Shown: positions 1-10,410 of the stretch, piece after piece | Numbering within the stretch: the stretch's first letter is position 1 | How the letters are laid out: the number at the start of each line of letters is the position of its first letter | NCBI GenBank assembly: GCA_022835595.1 | Contig: BQUP01000002.1 | Coordinates: 124,001-188,000 of the forward strand | Direction of reading: 5' to 3' | Source of the DNA: Cystobasidium ongulense | Taxonomy: Eukaryota > Basidiomycota > Cystobasidiomycetes > Cystobasidiales > Cystobasidiaceae | DNA length: 64,000 bases | Made by a program: the position numbers and the translations under genes | The notes under the pieces: model-generated | What the model saw: only the letters and a program-made list of their open reading frames with translations | Database searches by the model: none | What the model was told of the DNA's origin: nothing

Positions 1-1131
1 GCGGATAGCGAAGATTGATACAAAGCCACCTTCGATATTATCTGCAGTCCGACGAACTTGGTTAATACTGGTGCTCGGACTCGTCCGATTAGCGATGGTC
101 AAAGGCACAGAGTACCCAGTAAGTGTTTATATCGTCGCTTCTCGAAGCCGGTCACGGTCAGCTGAATCTTGGCTTTCCTACTGCAGGAGCATGTAACGGA
201 ATATGGCGTCCACTGGAATTTCTTCTTCACCTTAGCACTTTTACCCATTTGCGGTGCTGTTGCAGAACGGTGTTCGAGCAAATTGAGTTACAAGTACATG
301 GCGCTCATTGCGACAATTGGGCATCAGCTAGTGCTAGTAAGTACACCGCTACAAGACTATACTCTCAACGATAAGCGTCCGAATATACTCGCCCAAAATA
401 AGGAAGGCCTGGTCAGCTTTACCGGTACGTCATAGCACGAGATACTCGAGTCTTCTGCAATTCTGAGACTTTGGTACTGCAGGCTATCTCGCTATATATC
501 TCCTTGGATACGATACAGGCCTGTACGTCCTTCCCCCGGACCCGTACTTCCTTCGGCGGCGGGATAAACACAATATACACGAGAAGCCAAATCTGGGAAA
601 ACTTATGAATGTGCTGTTCAGCTATGCTGTTCTATGGTGGGGGGCGTTTGGAGTATTCCATCTACTCATGCCGGATCAGTACTGTGTATCGCGCCGATTA
701 GTGAGTCAAGCCGGACGAGGTTAATATTGCACCGTCAGCCGAGTATCTGAATTTACTACAGGCCAATACAGCATATGTGTTTTGGGTCACTGCATTCAAT
801 GTATCTTTCCTGTGCCTCAACCTGGGTGTGGAGCTCTTTGGCAGCAAGGATGGTATCCCAGAAGCTGGACCAGCGATCTTCCAAGCTCTCAATCGGAACA
901 GCTTGGCCGTCTTCCTGCTTGTATGTATATCGTACTTGTACGTACTATCCCGACGGAAAATGAACTCACATTCTACACTTTTGTCAGGCAAACCTTCTCA
1001 CTGGTATGATTAACGTATCGATGCAAACAATGTACGCGTCAAATACGACAGCGGTACTGGTGATATTGGTCTATACTAGCGTATTAGTAGCTTTCGCATG
1101 GAGATTCAGGAATGTCCGCCTAAAGATATAG
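1..1131 (+). CDS. GWT1: GWT1, GPI inositol acyltransferase (5' end outside window)
   Basis: Acylates the inositol ring of GlcN-PI during GPI-anchor synthesis; a multi-spanning ER membrane protein. Five exons are visible: 1-118, 187-424, 483-700, 762-920 and 988-1131, joined at GT/AG sites in frame. The reading contains [25 protein letters not shown]-type sequence, the hallmark of Gwt1/PIG-W (VKGxxYxEHVTEYGxHWNFFFT), then several hydrophobic helices and the SRRLANTAYVFW and NLLTGMINVSMQT segments typical of the C-terminal half. It ends with a basic tail (FRNVRLKI) and TAG at 1129-1131. The N-terminal part lies upstream of base 1. The gene is convergent with the next one; the two stop codons are about 115 bp apart. 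The family assignment is secure. Confidence 0.93.
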
Positions 1132-1245
1132 ATTGTATAAGCGGAATAAGCCAGAAAGTATTGGACCAACGCTTCTAATGTACGCCCAAACAAACAACTA
1201 AGTCAACTGAGCTCTAATATCGTGCGCTACGTGTCGGCCCGGCTC

Positions 1246-2254
1246 TCAAACATTTCTAGCTGCTTTCATCCTTGCAAGTTTCTCTGCAGTCCTGCTTCCG
1301 TGTTCACTTGGTCTCATTCTGCTCGCGGTGGCAGGACTTGGACCAGGCGAAAGCGCAGCACGTGGTGACGGTACGGATGAGCGATACGCGCGTTCAGCAT
1401 ATCTGTCCTCGTGGGATTGGCGCTGCCCACGATACTCGCGTCTGGGGCTGTAGTCAACACTTCCGCTACTGGAGGAAGAACTAGGATGACGAGATCTACT
1501 ACTTGTTCTTGTATCGTAAGGTTGACGAACTGGTGCATCTTCCCAGGCTTTTGTTGGACTGTAGCCTCCTACTTCTGGGAAAAGCCACTTGGGAAGTTCT
1601 GATGTTGAGCGGGAGTTGTCGATGTAGTATCTTTAGGTCAAATTAGCCTCAAGCTACCCAGTGGTCCATATAAAGAGCAGACCTACTCCTTCATGACCCA
1701 GGTGAGATGAGTGTCACCCGGTCCCTCGAAGTCTTCCTCATCGGAGTCTAGGTAAGAGTTTAAGAGCTTAGACGTGCGCTTCCTTGCAGCTCGTCAGAAT
1801 ATCGTCTCTCACCACACAGGCTGTCATTCGTCCCGATCTTTTTCTTGACAGCCGCAGCCGCGTCTTTGACTTTGTCGCCGACTGTTTGCCATTTAACGCG
1901 ATCATAGGCGCCTTGCCATATCTTCCATCCTTCTCCACCTGTACTGCTAGCCCCTTCTGAACCAGCTGAGTCTTTTCTGTATGTCGTAGCTTTACCCCGT
2001 CGAGGATTTGGACTTGGTGGGCGGTCATCGTCGGACTGCAAGTCTCTACCCGGGGAACTCGAAGACACGCCGTACCACCCATTTGCACGCATTCTTTCCG
2101 CGACTGTATTGGCTGCTGCGCTGGCTGCTTCTGCTGCACTGCTAGCTGCACTAGTGACTGCGTCGGTGGCTGCTTTCAGCTGGCCGGTAGCTCCGGGAGT
2201 GGATGGCACGCCAGCGTAAGCTTTGAGGGCAGTTCGCTGGAGAGATGGAGGCAT
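1246..2254 (-). CDS. Ala/Ser-rich protein of unknown function
   Basis: Not recognised. Three exons, 2254-1813, 1747-1718 and 1598-1246, with introns 1748-1812 and 1599-1717; the frame is open across both junctions to TGA at 1246-1248. The start is ATG at 2254 (MPPSLQRTALKAY). Residues about 25-60 are an Ala-rich, probably helical stretch (VTSAASSAAEAASAAANT). A Ser/Pro/Asp-rich linker follows, then GWKIWQGAYDRVKWQTVGDKV. The short middle exon encodes an acidic DSDEEDFEGP that joins directly to ELPKWLFPEVGGYSP, which looks like a conserved core. The C-terminus is rich in Ser, Arg and Tyr (RTSSRSRHPSSSSSSGS) and ends in KLARMKAARNV. No signal peptide or clear membrane helix is visible. It is divergent from the ALO1-like gene. 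A conserved fungal hypothetical protein is likely, but I infer no function. Confidence 0.65.
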
Positions 2255-2744
2255 CTCAGTAATAATGTAATACACAAGACTTTAGTTGGTTCCTGCAGGA
2301 GTGTGCTGCATGATGGTAAGCTGGTGCCTCCGTGGTCTGATTGTCCCATTTTGTCAAGTTGGCATCGGACGGCAGCCATATGAAGACTGTCAAGGGAAGT
2401 GGCACGGCTATCTGAGCATGTACGTCGTCCAGATGCGTAATATCTGTAGCCCGCCAACTTCCTCCAGATGCTTGCATGGTTTACATGGCTCTTTCATGGC
2501 AAGTTTCGTCCAAACGTTGCGATTCCGACTGGCGTTCTTGCATGAACGGCAGTAAATCCCTAACGCGGTATCCGCAGCTAGTACGAAAGCTTCGAGCTGG
2601 GAGGCTGGTAGAATACACTGGCTGCTGGGTCGTGCAGAGAAGAAGAACACGGCTTGAAGCTTTGATCAACAACGTCTATAGAAAAGTCCCAACGCCACAT
2701 CCCCTCGCGACGTGCTTCCCAGAGTGCTGCCAGCATCGCCAGGC
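2255..2744. promoter_or_regulatory. Divergent intergenic region between unknown gene and ALO1-like gene
   Basis: This 490-bp gap separates two gene starts that face away from each other, so it must hold both promoters. Several short open frames cross it, but none has a fungal-looking protein or a matching splice pattern. I see no clear TATA box or known operator. Confidence 0.4.
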
Positions 2745-4449
2745 ATGGCCGAGTTCGACGAGCTGACCGTCAAGCCATACCGCAAACGCGTCAACAACTG
2801 GTCCAACACACTCGCATGCTATCCTGAGCTCATCTTCGAGCCGACCTCTGCAGCCGAGGTGCAAACGATCATCAATGAGGCGCGAAAACGAGGATGTAGA
2901 ATTCGACCTGTCGGAGAGCATGCCTCACCAGGCAAAGCTTTCACGGCCGGCAAAGACGATGTACGCTGCATTCTTTGGGCTCTAATCCGGCGGCTACTTT
3001 AAGCTGATGCGGTTTGACTGACCTAGTGGATGATTCGCATGGGGAGGATCGAACACTTGCAAATCGACAAGGCAGCTCGTACGGCTACCATTGGCGCAGG
3101 AATGACTATCAGAAGGGCAAACAAACAACTCTACGAGCAAGGTCTGAGCTTTCCCGTCGTGGGATCCATCGATGAAATATCGGTTGGGGGTCTATTCGCT
3201 GCTGCTGATCATGGGAGCTCTATGATGCATGCCTCTTCTGCGGACCGTGCAATCACATGCACACTGGTGACGGCGAATGGACGTATACGGAAGCTCAATA
3301 GAGACAGCGCCGATATAGAAGAAGTCAACCTTTTCAAAGCTACCGGTTGTGGTGCTGGTGCTACAGGCGTCATTGTAGACATTACCTTCCAGCTCGACGA
3401 TGCGTTTGGACTAGCACCTTCATACGAGGAAATCAGTGTTCGTGAGCTTCTGGCCAAAGGCAGTGGAAAAGGTGGCCTGGTCGATGTAGCCAAGCAAAAC
3501 GAATATGTCAAAGTACGTCGAAAATGAAAGCCGGTCCTCGATACAGCAGTTTGAACTGATCCTTCCAATTGTCATTCGTCTTTAAAAGATATGGTATTTC
3601 CCCAATGTTACTCATCCTAAATCAAACAAGCCTGATGGCATCCTCTGGAAAGCGGACAAAGTAGCTCCCCCATCATACCCCGAACTCAATACCGCCCTGC
3701 AAGATTTACAGAAGAAGATGATCCACGTTGCGCACGCTACAGGCGTTTTCATATGCACATACCTCCTACCAGTGTTGATGCCGAGCTTCAACTGGCTTTT
3801 GCGGTCGCTTCAAGCTCGAGGATTGCCGATGAAGCAAGAACCAGTTGCCGGTCCCGTTGCACAGCTTATGGACTGTCTGTATTGGCAATTAGTGCAGGAA
3901 TGGGCGCTTCCCATAACAAAAGATGATAATGGTATGCTTCGTTGCTCTTACTACGAGAGAACAAATGCTGACTATCCGACAATGCAATTAGATGGTGCCA
4001 TACAAGCTTTGCGCGACCTACTGGATTTTCTTGACAACGACAAGGTCGTAGGCGGAGGGCTGACAGCTCCCTTTGAAATTCGCTTCTCCTCCACTGCAAA
4101 TACATTCTGGCTGTCTCCTCTCGCACATGACAACGCCGAGGCCGTCATTTGGCTCGAGCCTATCGTGTACAAACCTCTCAACCTACCCGTTCCCCAGCGC
4201 TATGAGCGACTCTTCAAAGTTCTTAGCGACATTGGGAGAAAATATGGGGGGAAACCACATATTGCCAAACCACAGCCTCCAGTATCAGCAGCCGAGAAAC
4301 GCAAGATGTACGAACGTATTGACCACTGGAACGAGACGGTCAACAAGACTGATCCTGACGGCATGTTCTGGAGCGATTGGCTACAAGCGCAATTTGGCCT
4401 TGAGCAACGTGACTTGCCGACAACCAATGCCAAAGACAAGCAGCAATAA
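2745..4449 (+). CDS. ALO1: D-arabinono-1,4-lactone oxidase-like flavoprotein
   Basis: Family members oxidise D-arabinono- or L-gulono-1,4-lactone with O2 in the last step of (erythro)ascorbate synthesis, usually at the mitochondrial membrane. Three exons: 2745-2960, 3027-3512 and 3589-4449, giving about 520 residues (yeast Alo1 is 526). The first true ATG is 2745 (MAEFDEL). The N-terminal FAD-binding domain shows VNNWSNT, VGEHASP, ATIGAGMTIRRANKQLYEQGL and GSIDEISVGG. The C-terminal ALO domain contains WLSPLAHDNA and ends with GGKPHIAK followed by DPDGMFWSDWL. Two motifs are odd: the usual GHS holding the covalent flavin reads EHAS, with His one place early, and the usual HWxK reads HIAK. It may therefore be a diverged paralogue with another lactone substrate. 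The family is sure; the exact substrate is not. Confidence 0.85.
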
Positions 4450-4702
4450 GTATGCAACAACCACCGTTACGATGACGGGAAAGAGCGTTTTATAGTAAAT
4501 CTACTAAGAGCGGAGATTGCAATGTAGAACGATCATCATAAATTACTGTAGCCCTCATTAAAACATCAAGAGTGAACTGCCCGTAGTTAAACTAAGTGTC
4601 TCTGCAAATGCGATAATAATATCAAAAATCCAGTATTGTTCAAGTGCCACAGAAACTAAAGCTGTCAGTTTTTCAAGGTGTGGAAGGTGTGCTGCTGACC
4701 TT

Positions 4703-7700
4703 TTATCGCTGTTGTGACGAGAGCATGGCCAAGAGCGCACTGACTTGACTGTTGGACTGGTCTGAAGGTGGACCAGAATGAGGAGCTGAAGGTGTATATT
4801 CGTTCTGTTTCTGATCATAAGGTGCTGCAGCAGGCGGGAGGGGGAAGCGCTGTGCATCATTGCGCGATGCTGGAGATTGTGGAGGATGGCCACCTTTTGC
4901 TCCTTGTTGTTGTCCAAGCATAGCTAGCATCTCAGGAGGTGGTAAAGGCGGCTGTGGTGCAGCAGCTTGAGCCCCGCCTGGTGGAACAGGTCGGTAGTTG
5001 CTTGGAGGCGGAGCACCAGGATAGCTTGCGAGCCTATCTGGGTCATTGGGTCGACTGTATGGGTCAGAAGGCGTGTATGGCCTGTCTCGACCATCTTGAT
5101 ATGCAGGACCTCGAGCATTAGGCTGGAAATTTGAAGAACTGGGAGGAGCTGAAGATGTTCCTGATGCAGGAAGATGTCCAAGGGATGCTAAGAGATTTGA
5201 AAGATCAGCAGGAGGTGCGCCTGCATGCCCGGCAGGAGGTGGCATTAGGGGAGCCTGCAAGTATCGAGATAAGTTAGCTAATAGGCCGATACAGGGGGAC
5301 AATGTGAAAAGACGTACCGACTGAGGACCAGGTGGAGGGGGAAATTGAGGGTTAGAACCCGGCTGGTATTGTGGAGTCACCTCACGACCATACATGGTAG
5401 GAGGGGGCTTCTGAGGGCCACCTGGACCATGGCCCGGGGTATAGGAAGGCGTCGGAGGATGTTGAGATCCATATTGAGGTCTGTCAAACTCTCTCGGATC
5501 TCTAGGTATAGGAGGTAGAGGAGGAACGGAAGAAGCGGGGGTTGGAGGCTGGCCGTTGAAGTGATGTGGAGGTGGAGGTGCCATCTGATGAGGTGGAGGA
5601 GGCTGTCTGAAATCAGGTGGTGGCTGTCTGAAGTCAGGGGGAGGTTGATTTTGCTGAGCCTGTTGATATTGCATTCTATCATGGTTCTGCTGCTGGTAAG
5701 GCGGTCTGTCTTGTCCATATGGTGGTCGTTGATCTGGCTGGTGATATTGTTGTTGCGGTGGTAGGGGCGGTCTATCATAGCTCGAAGACGAAGCAGACAT
5801 TGGGGTAGGTGGAGGCATAGATTCTCGTTGTACAGGTGGACGATCACGATCATTGTCATTGATCCTGTTAGAATTAGCAGGACGGGGACCAGCTGGAGGA
5901 TGGCTGATAGGAATATCTTTGACGTCCCAATCAAAGAAGAGCTCAACCTTACCACCTGTTGGATAAGGTGCGTTCTGCATACGGTCATACGCCTGTGCAG
6001 TAGCACGAGTGTCGAAGAATTCGACCAAGCGCTCAGTCGAGGGATTACCTCCGGAGAAGTACATGCCTTTAATATCCCCGAAACCGCCAAACATACGCTC
6101 GAGTTCTTGTTCTCGAATAGGTGCTGGGTTCTCTTTCAATACCACGCGAATGGTGCCCTGGTTCTTCTCGCGATCGCATTTGCGATTTGGATTATCTTCA
6201 TCGCGCGGCAAAGAGTAGTGAATATCGATCTGCAAGAACAGGCTCTCACATCAGCGCGTGTAAAGGATAGCAAGGATCTCAAATGGACTGACAGGTCGGC
6301 CTTGGACCTCGAAGCCCTGTAAGCCCTCTCTCGCAGAGATTGCAGTTCGCAAATCGTGCTTTTGTTGACGGCCACACTGAATCAGCTAATGTGCACAGAA
6401 GAGAGTGTGTCAATAAGCCCTCACATATGTGACAAAAACGAGTCCTCGAGAGCTGATGAGATCAAAGAAGCTCTTCATCTCTCCCATTTCTGCAAACTTG
6501 CGTTTCAAGATACCGCCATCGACGTTGTACTAAGAAGCGAGAATGAGCGTTAGCATTTCGTCTGGACCGACTTCATCGCGTGGAACACATCAAGGAAAAG
6601 GAGAATATCAAGGAAAAGGAGCGGGGAGTAGGCGAGCCCAGTCAATACATAAGGTCGTGCTTACTTTGACGTTCCTTATGAAGAGTATTCGACATGGTCT
6701 TTCTTTCGCTATACGCTTTTCAATCTTAGCCGCTTCTTGGTCACTATCCTGAGGAGGTGGAGAACCCTGAGTCGAGTGCCTGGGCGGATATGAAGGGGAG
6801 GCCTGTCGAGGTCCTCTATCGTTCTGGAATGGTGTATTTGGTCCTATCAAGCCCAGAGCCGAGACGCAGAAAGCGATGTTTGGGGTTTGGGACGATTGAT
6901 GAGGCAGGGCGTGGATTGTAGGCAGGTGATACGACACAGTAGAAGAAAGGCAGATAACCAGACGTCAGCTCTTCCGTCGATGCCTCAACAACCTATCTTA
7001 TGTGTTCAAAAACAATGAGACAGCCAGCAACCACCCCTCAGACCTCCCTCAAAAGCGCATCACGATTGAAACACGTAAACTCAGAGATGTGCACGTCACA
7101 AGCCTTCAATAATTCTTTGTTCGGGGCATGATGGCTGCTTCAGGGTGGCCACAAGCAAGTCTCTGATAGGTCCATGCATACACGCTGGGCTGTGCATGGG
7201 GAAATGATAAAGTTGGTCACGCGAGCATGATAAGTCTGCATACCTCGGTTATAATCTGGACCTGGAGCATTATGGGATGGAGGAGGTGGTCCCTGCGAGT
7301 AGCCATAATTTGGAGGTGGTGGTGAATGAGCAGGTGGTGGTGCGCGATGATCATTGTTGTTGCTAGCAAACGGGGGTTGTGGTGGATACTCGTTGCGCTG
7401 CTGGTAACTCTGCTGAGGCGGCATGGGTGGGCCAGGCGGACCACGAGGCTCGTATCCTTCCTGACGCTGCTGATGATTGCCATACTGAGGTGGAACCGGA
7501 GGTCTGGTATGGTCCACGAACTGGCTCTGCTGTTGCTGCTGCTGTGGATTCGGGGGCGCCGCTCGCGCATAAGGTGCTGCTCGAGGATGCGCTGGCTGAT
7601 GCCTCATGGGCCCGGGCCCGGGACCTGCAGAAGGTGGGAGGGGCTGCGGTGGAGCGTACTGGTTGTTATACCCTCCATACGACGGAGGCGGTCCCCCATT

Positions 7701-7865
7701 GCTCCCTCTCGTCTCTGCTTGCTGCGACGGCTGCCAGTTGTTCCCACCACCATTTACGCCTGCTGGTGGTGGTGGTGGCCTGCCTGGGTAAGACGGCGGC
7801 TGGACAGGCGGACGCTGCTGCTGACCTTGGTCATAGCCTCCGTACGGGTCATATCTGCCTGCCAT
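4703..7865 (-). CDS. Mei2-like RNA-binding protein with two RRMs and a Pro/Gln-rich tail
   Basis: Six exons: 7865-7244, 6843-6665, 6529-6425, 6358-6293, 6229-5318 and 5254-4703; 811 residues. The N-terminal 200 residues are Gly/Pro/Gln/Tyr-rich and look disordered. RRM1 spans exons 2-5: CRILFIRNVK is RNP2, SSRGLVFVTYHDLRTA is RNP1, followed by GLQGFEVQGRP and IDIHYSLPRDED. RRM2 follows with GTIRVVLKENPAP, MFGGFGDIKGMY and LVEFFDTRATAQAYDRM. The rest is Pro/Gln/Tyr low-complexity sequence. This two-RRM order with IDIHYSLPRD between them is that of Mei2-type proteins, though I do not see the third, C-terminal Mei2 RRM. I chose ATG 7865 because of its good context (GCCATGG); six in-frame ATGs lie 40 codons upstream. 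The last intron (5255-5317) is 63 nt and has no stop in frame. Confidence 0.82.
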
Positions 7866-7967
7866 GGCTGCTGCTTGCCGTGCTTGGTGATGTTGCCGGC
7901 GAAGCTTTGACGGTGAAGGTTGAGCGAAGAGAGAAAAGGCCGTCGCCTCTTGCGCTCTTGCCTCATT

Positions 7968-7985
7968 CATCATCATCATCATCAT
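7968..7985. repeat. (CAT)6 microsatellite, read as six ATG codons on the minus strand
   Basis: Six perfect CAT units lie 54 bp from the Rab5 start on one side and 40 codons upstream of the chosen start of the RRM gene on the other. On the minus strand they read ATG six times, in frame with the RRM protein and with no stop between. Confidence 0.9.
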
Positions 7986-8039
7986 TGAGATTCATCACCA
8001 TCATCGCGCAGCAGCAAGCAGCACTCCATAGTCAGCACC

Positions 8040-9349
8040 ATGTCAACATCATCCAGAGCAGCATCTGGCTCCCGCGTGAACTCATTCAAGCTGTGCGTCG
8101 TCTCCGTCCATTGCCTCGCGGACCTTGCTGATGCTGTCCACTATTGACTGTAATATCATGTACATCTATCGCAGCGTCCTGCTTGGTGAATCAGCAGTCG
8201 GCAAGTCCTCCCTCGTCCTCCAGTTTGTCAAAGGCCAGTTCGACGACTACCGCGAGAGCACTGTGCGTCTTGTCCGCTTCATGACTGTCTGTCTGGCTGT
8301 GTAGCTCCCGCAGCGCGACAGGCAGGCTGGATATCACGCTTGGATTTGCATATCTTCTGACATGCATTCTTGACTTCTTCTAGATAGGAGCCGCATTCCT
8401 CACACAAACTGTAGTCCTCGACGAGACGACAACGGTCAAGTTCGAGGTGCGTCGTGTCCGCGTCTTGGTGGAGTGGCGTCTATCCCTCGTTGTGTTTGCT
8501 GACAATGGAAGCTTATGGTACGCAGATATGGGACACAGCAGGTCAAGAACGAGTAAGTGGATATTTTGAACCTGGATGTTGTGGTAGACAGATGCTAATT
8601 CGGCTTTCGCCTCCTAGTACAAGTCGTGAGTCCGGCATGACCATTACAAGCCTGACGGACTAATCTTGAACGCTCATCCGGCTCTACAGCTTGGCACCAA
8701 TGTACTACCGAAATGCCAGCGCAGCGGTTGTCGTATACGGTTAGTTGTGCGGACCTCCTGTGCAATAACAAATGTACTGACGATAGCTCTTTCCAAACTT
8801 CCTTTCAGACATAACAAGCGGCGTGAGCATTCCGATGAGAAGCAGTCTTGATAGCAGTATCGTTTACGTTTGTTCTACTTTTCCCTCAGTCCTCGCTTGA
8901 AAAGGCAAAGTCGTGGATTCGTGAATTGCAAAGACAAGCGGACCCTCAAATTGTGGTTGCGTTAGTAGGCAACAAGTCCGATTTGCAAGAACGGCGTGAA
9001 GTGGAGACAGAGGTGTGTTTGTCTTCGAGGTTGAGCTCAACTATATGGACTAAACACGAGCTAACGCCTCACACCCATCCGCAGGACGCTCAACGGTACG
9101 CCGACGAGGAAGGGTTGCTGTTCATGGAGACATCAGCCAAGACGAGCGAGAATGTCGCAGCGGTATTCGAGGCGATAGGTGGGTGGTCGACTTCTACCTT
9201 TCTTCCTATATTATCAGCTGCTGATCACAGACCGTTTATTCTCTGGTATAGCCAAGAAATTACCTCTGGAGAAGCCAAAGCAAGCTCGTGCGCAGAATAA
9301 CGTCAATCTGCAAGAGCAAGTAAGTACTCAGGAGGGGTGCGCCTGTTAG
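8040..9349 (+). CDS. VPS21: Rab5-type small GTPase
   Basis: Controls fusion of early endosomes. Ten coding exons: 8040-8092, 8175-8262, 8384-8446, 8526-8552, 8618-8625, 8690-8739, 8809-8822, 8890-9012, 9085-9178 and 9252-9349; 205 residues. All G boxes are present: [10 protein letters not shown] (P loop), [11 protein letters not shown] (switch I of the Rab5 type, AAFLTQ), [20 protein letters not shown] (switch II), GNKSDL and ETSAK. The C-terminus is EGCAC, a CxC prenylation motif, read straight through a GTAAGT that looks like a donor site. The 8-nt exon (8618-8625) encodes the YKS after GQER and is required for the switch II sequence. Fungal orthologues are Vps21/Ypt51. It is divergent from the RRM gene; the two starts are 174 bp apart. 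Confidence 0.93.
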
Positions 9350-9627
9350 ATCGGATTGGGGAAGCTTCCCTCACATCATCTAGTACTCCGCTGCAGCGTA
9401 CTATACATTCATGTTATACTATCAGACTTAGCCATGCCCTTCTGTGTGTTGTCATTCAAGTGTACTGTTCCTTCATCCCGCCCGCCAGGCTTTCTATGTA
9501 TGTAAAGTAAGGCGGCGCAATGCACGACTTGATCGTACAGCAAGATACAGCAAACGCGACCACCTGACGATGCCGCTCTTTCAAGATGTAAAGCTTTCAT
9601 TGACATGGCTGTGTAGGTAGAGAGACT

Positions 9628-10208
9628 TTACAAGAGACTTTCGCCACCTGGACCGGATGTCGGGTTTGCTAATTGTGCAGCAGCACGGTTCTTTTCTATG
9701 CTTAGGCGGGAAACGTATGTCCGCGATACGATGTCGACTGTTCAGGTGAAAGACAAGAGTCAGTCTCAATGCGTCGGGCGAGGTGTATTGTCGGATGACA
9801 TACAGGCTTCCAAAAATCGGTCTGTTAATGCAGAATACAAATGTCACATCAGTAGCTGCTTTGGATGTATTCAGGCTGGCTATCAAGACTCACCTGAGCA
9901 GCTAGATAGGCACGTCTTGTCCCTGTACGATAGATCCTCACGTCCTGAAGGCTTGCAGACATTGTAGCATTTGTCGGTCATTTTCTAAGACGGCAGTGCA
10001 TCGATTAGGCCCATTACGCTACTAGCAGTCTGACATGGGAACGCACATTCACAAGCTCTTGAAGATGTGCAGAGGCAAGTTCCTGCCTGACTTGATTCAT
10101 GACTTCCATCTTCTTTGCATCCTGCGAGCCTGAAAGTGGTGACGAGCCCGGAGAGCTTGATGAAGGTGCTCCGGACGAGCTTGATCCGCCTCTGCCGAAG
10201 AATGACAT
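9628..10208 (-). CDS. TIM13: TIM13, small Tim chaperone of the mitochondrial intermembrane space
   Basis: With Tim8 it escorts hydrophobic precursors across the intermembrane space to the TIM22/SAM machinery. Four exons: 10208-10047, 9984-9894, 9821-9804 (18 nt) and 9737-9628; 126 residues. It starts MSFFGRGGSSSSG, has the Tim13-typical MNQVRQELA, then the twin CX3C motif as CYNVC and CLSSC with 15 residues between, and DRFLEAFDIVSRTYVSRLSIEKNR, matching the second helix of Tim13 (MDRYMEAFNIVSRTY). The 18-nt exon encodes RFLEA and joins in frame on both sides. The protein is slightly longer than most Tim13 because of a PTSGPGG tail. It is convergent with Rab5. Confidence 0.92.
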
Positions 10209-10410
10209 CTGAAAGACATTTTGTATGAGCAGGTGATTCACATTCACCTCTGCATGTGCCGTATCGCCTACCTTTGCAAGTGTATGAATGGAAATGGTGA
10301 AGAGATCAAGAAGGTAAGACTTCTTTCGTTGCCGCCTTTCGAAGCTGCACGCCTCTTTCAGACGCCAACACACACAACCCCCAACAACCTTCAAGCACTT
10401 CTCATTCGAT

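Noticed and set aside
1683-1720. Stop codon after HLTWVMKE as the end of the unknown minus-strand gene
   Set aside because: Splicing at the GTGACA donor (1717) instead joins in frame to ELPKWLFPEVGGY and 115 further coding-like residues.
7379-8131. 250-codon plus-strand frame opposite the RRM gene
   Set aside because: Shadow of the Pro/Gln/Gly-rich N-terminus of the RRM protein; composition is the mirror of those repeats.
9362-9430. Possible extra last exon of Rab5 after the TAG at about 9384
   Set aside because: None of its three frames gives a C-terminal Cys prenylation motif, while reading through gives EGCAC and a stop.
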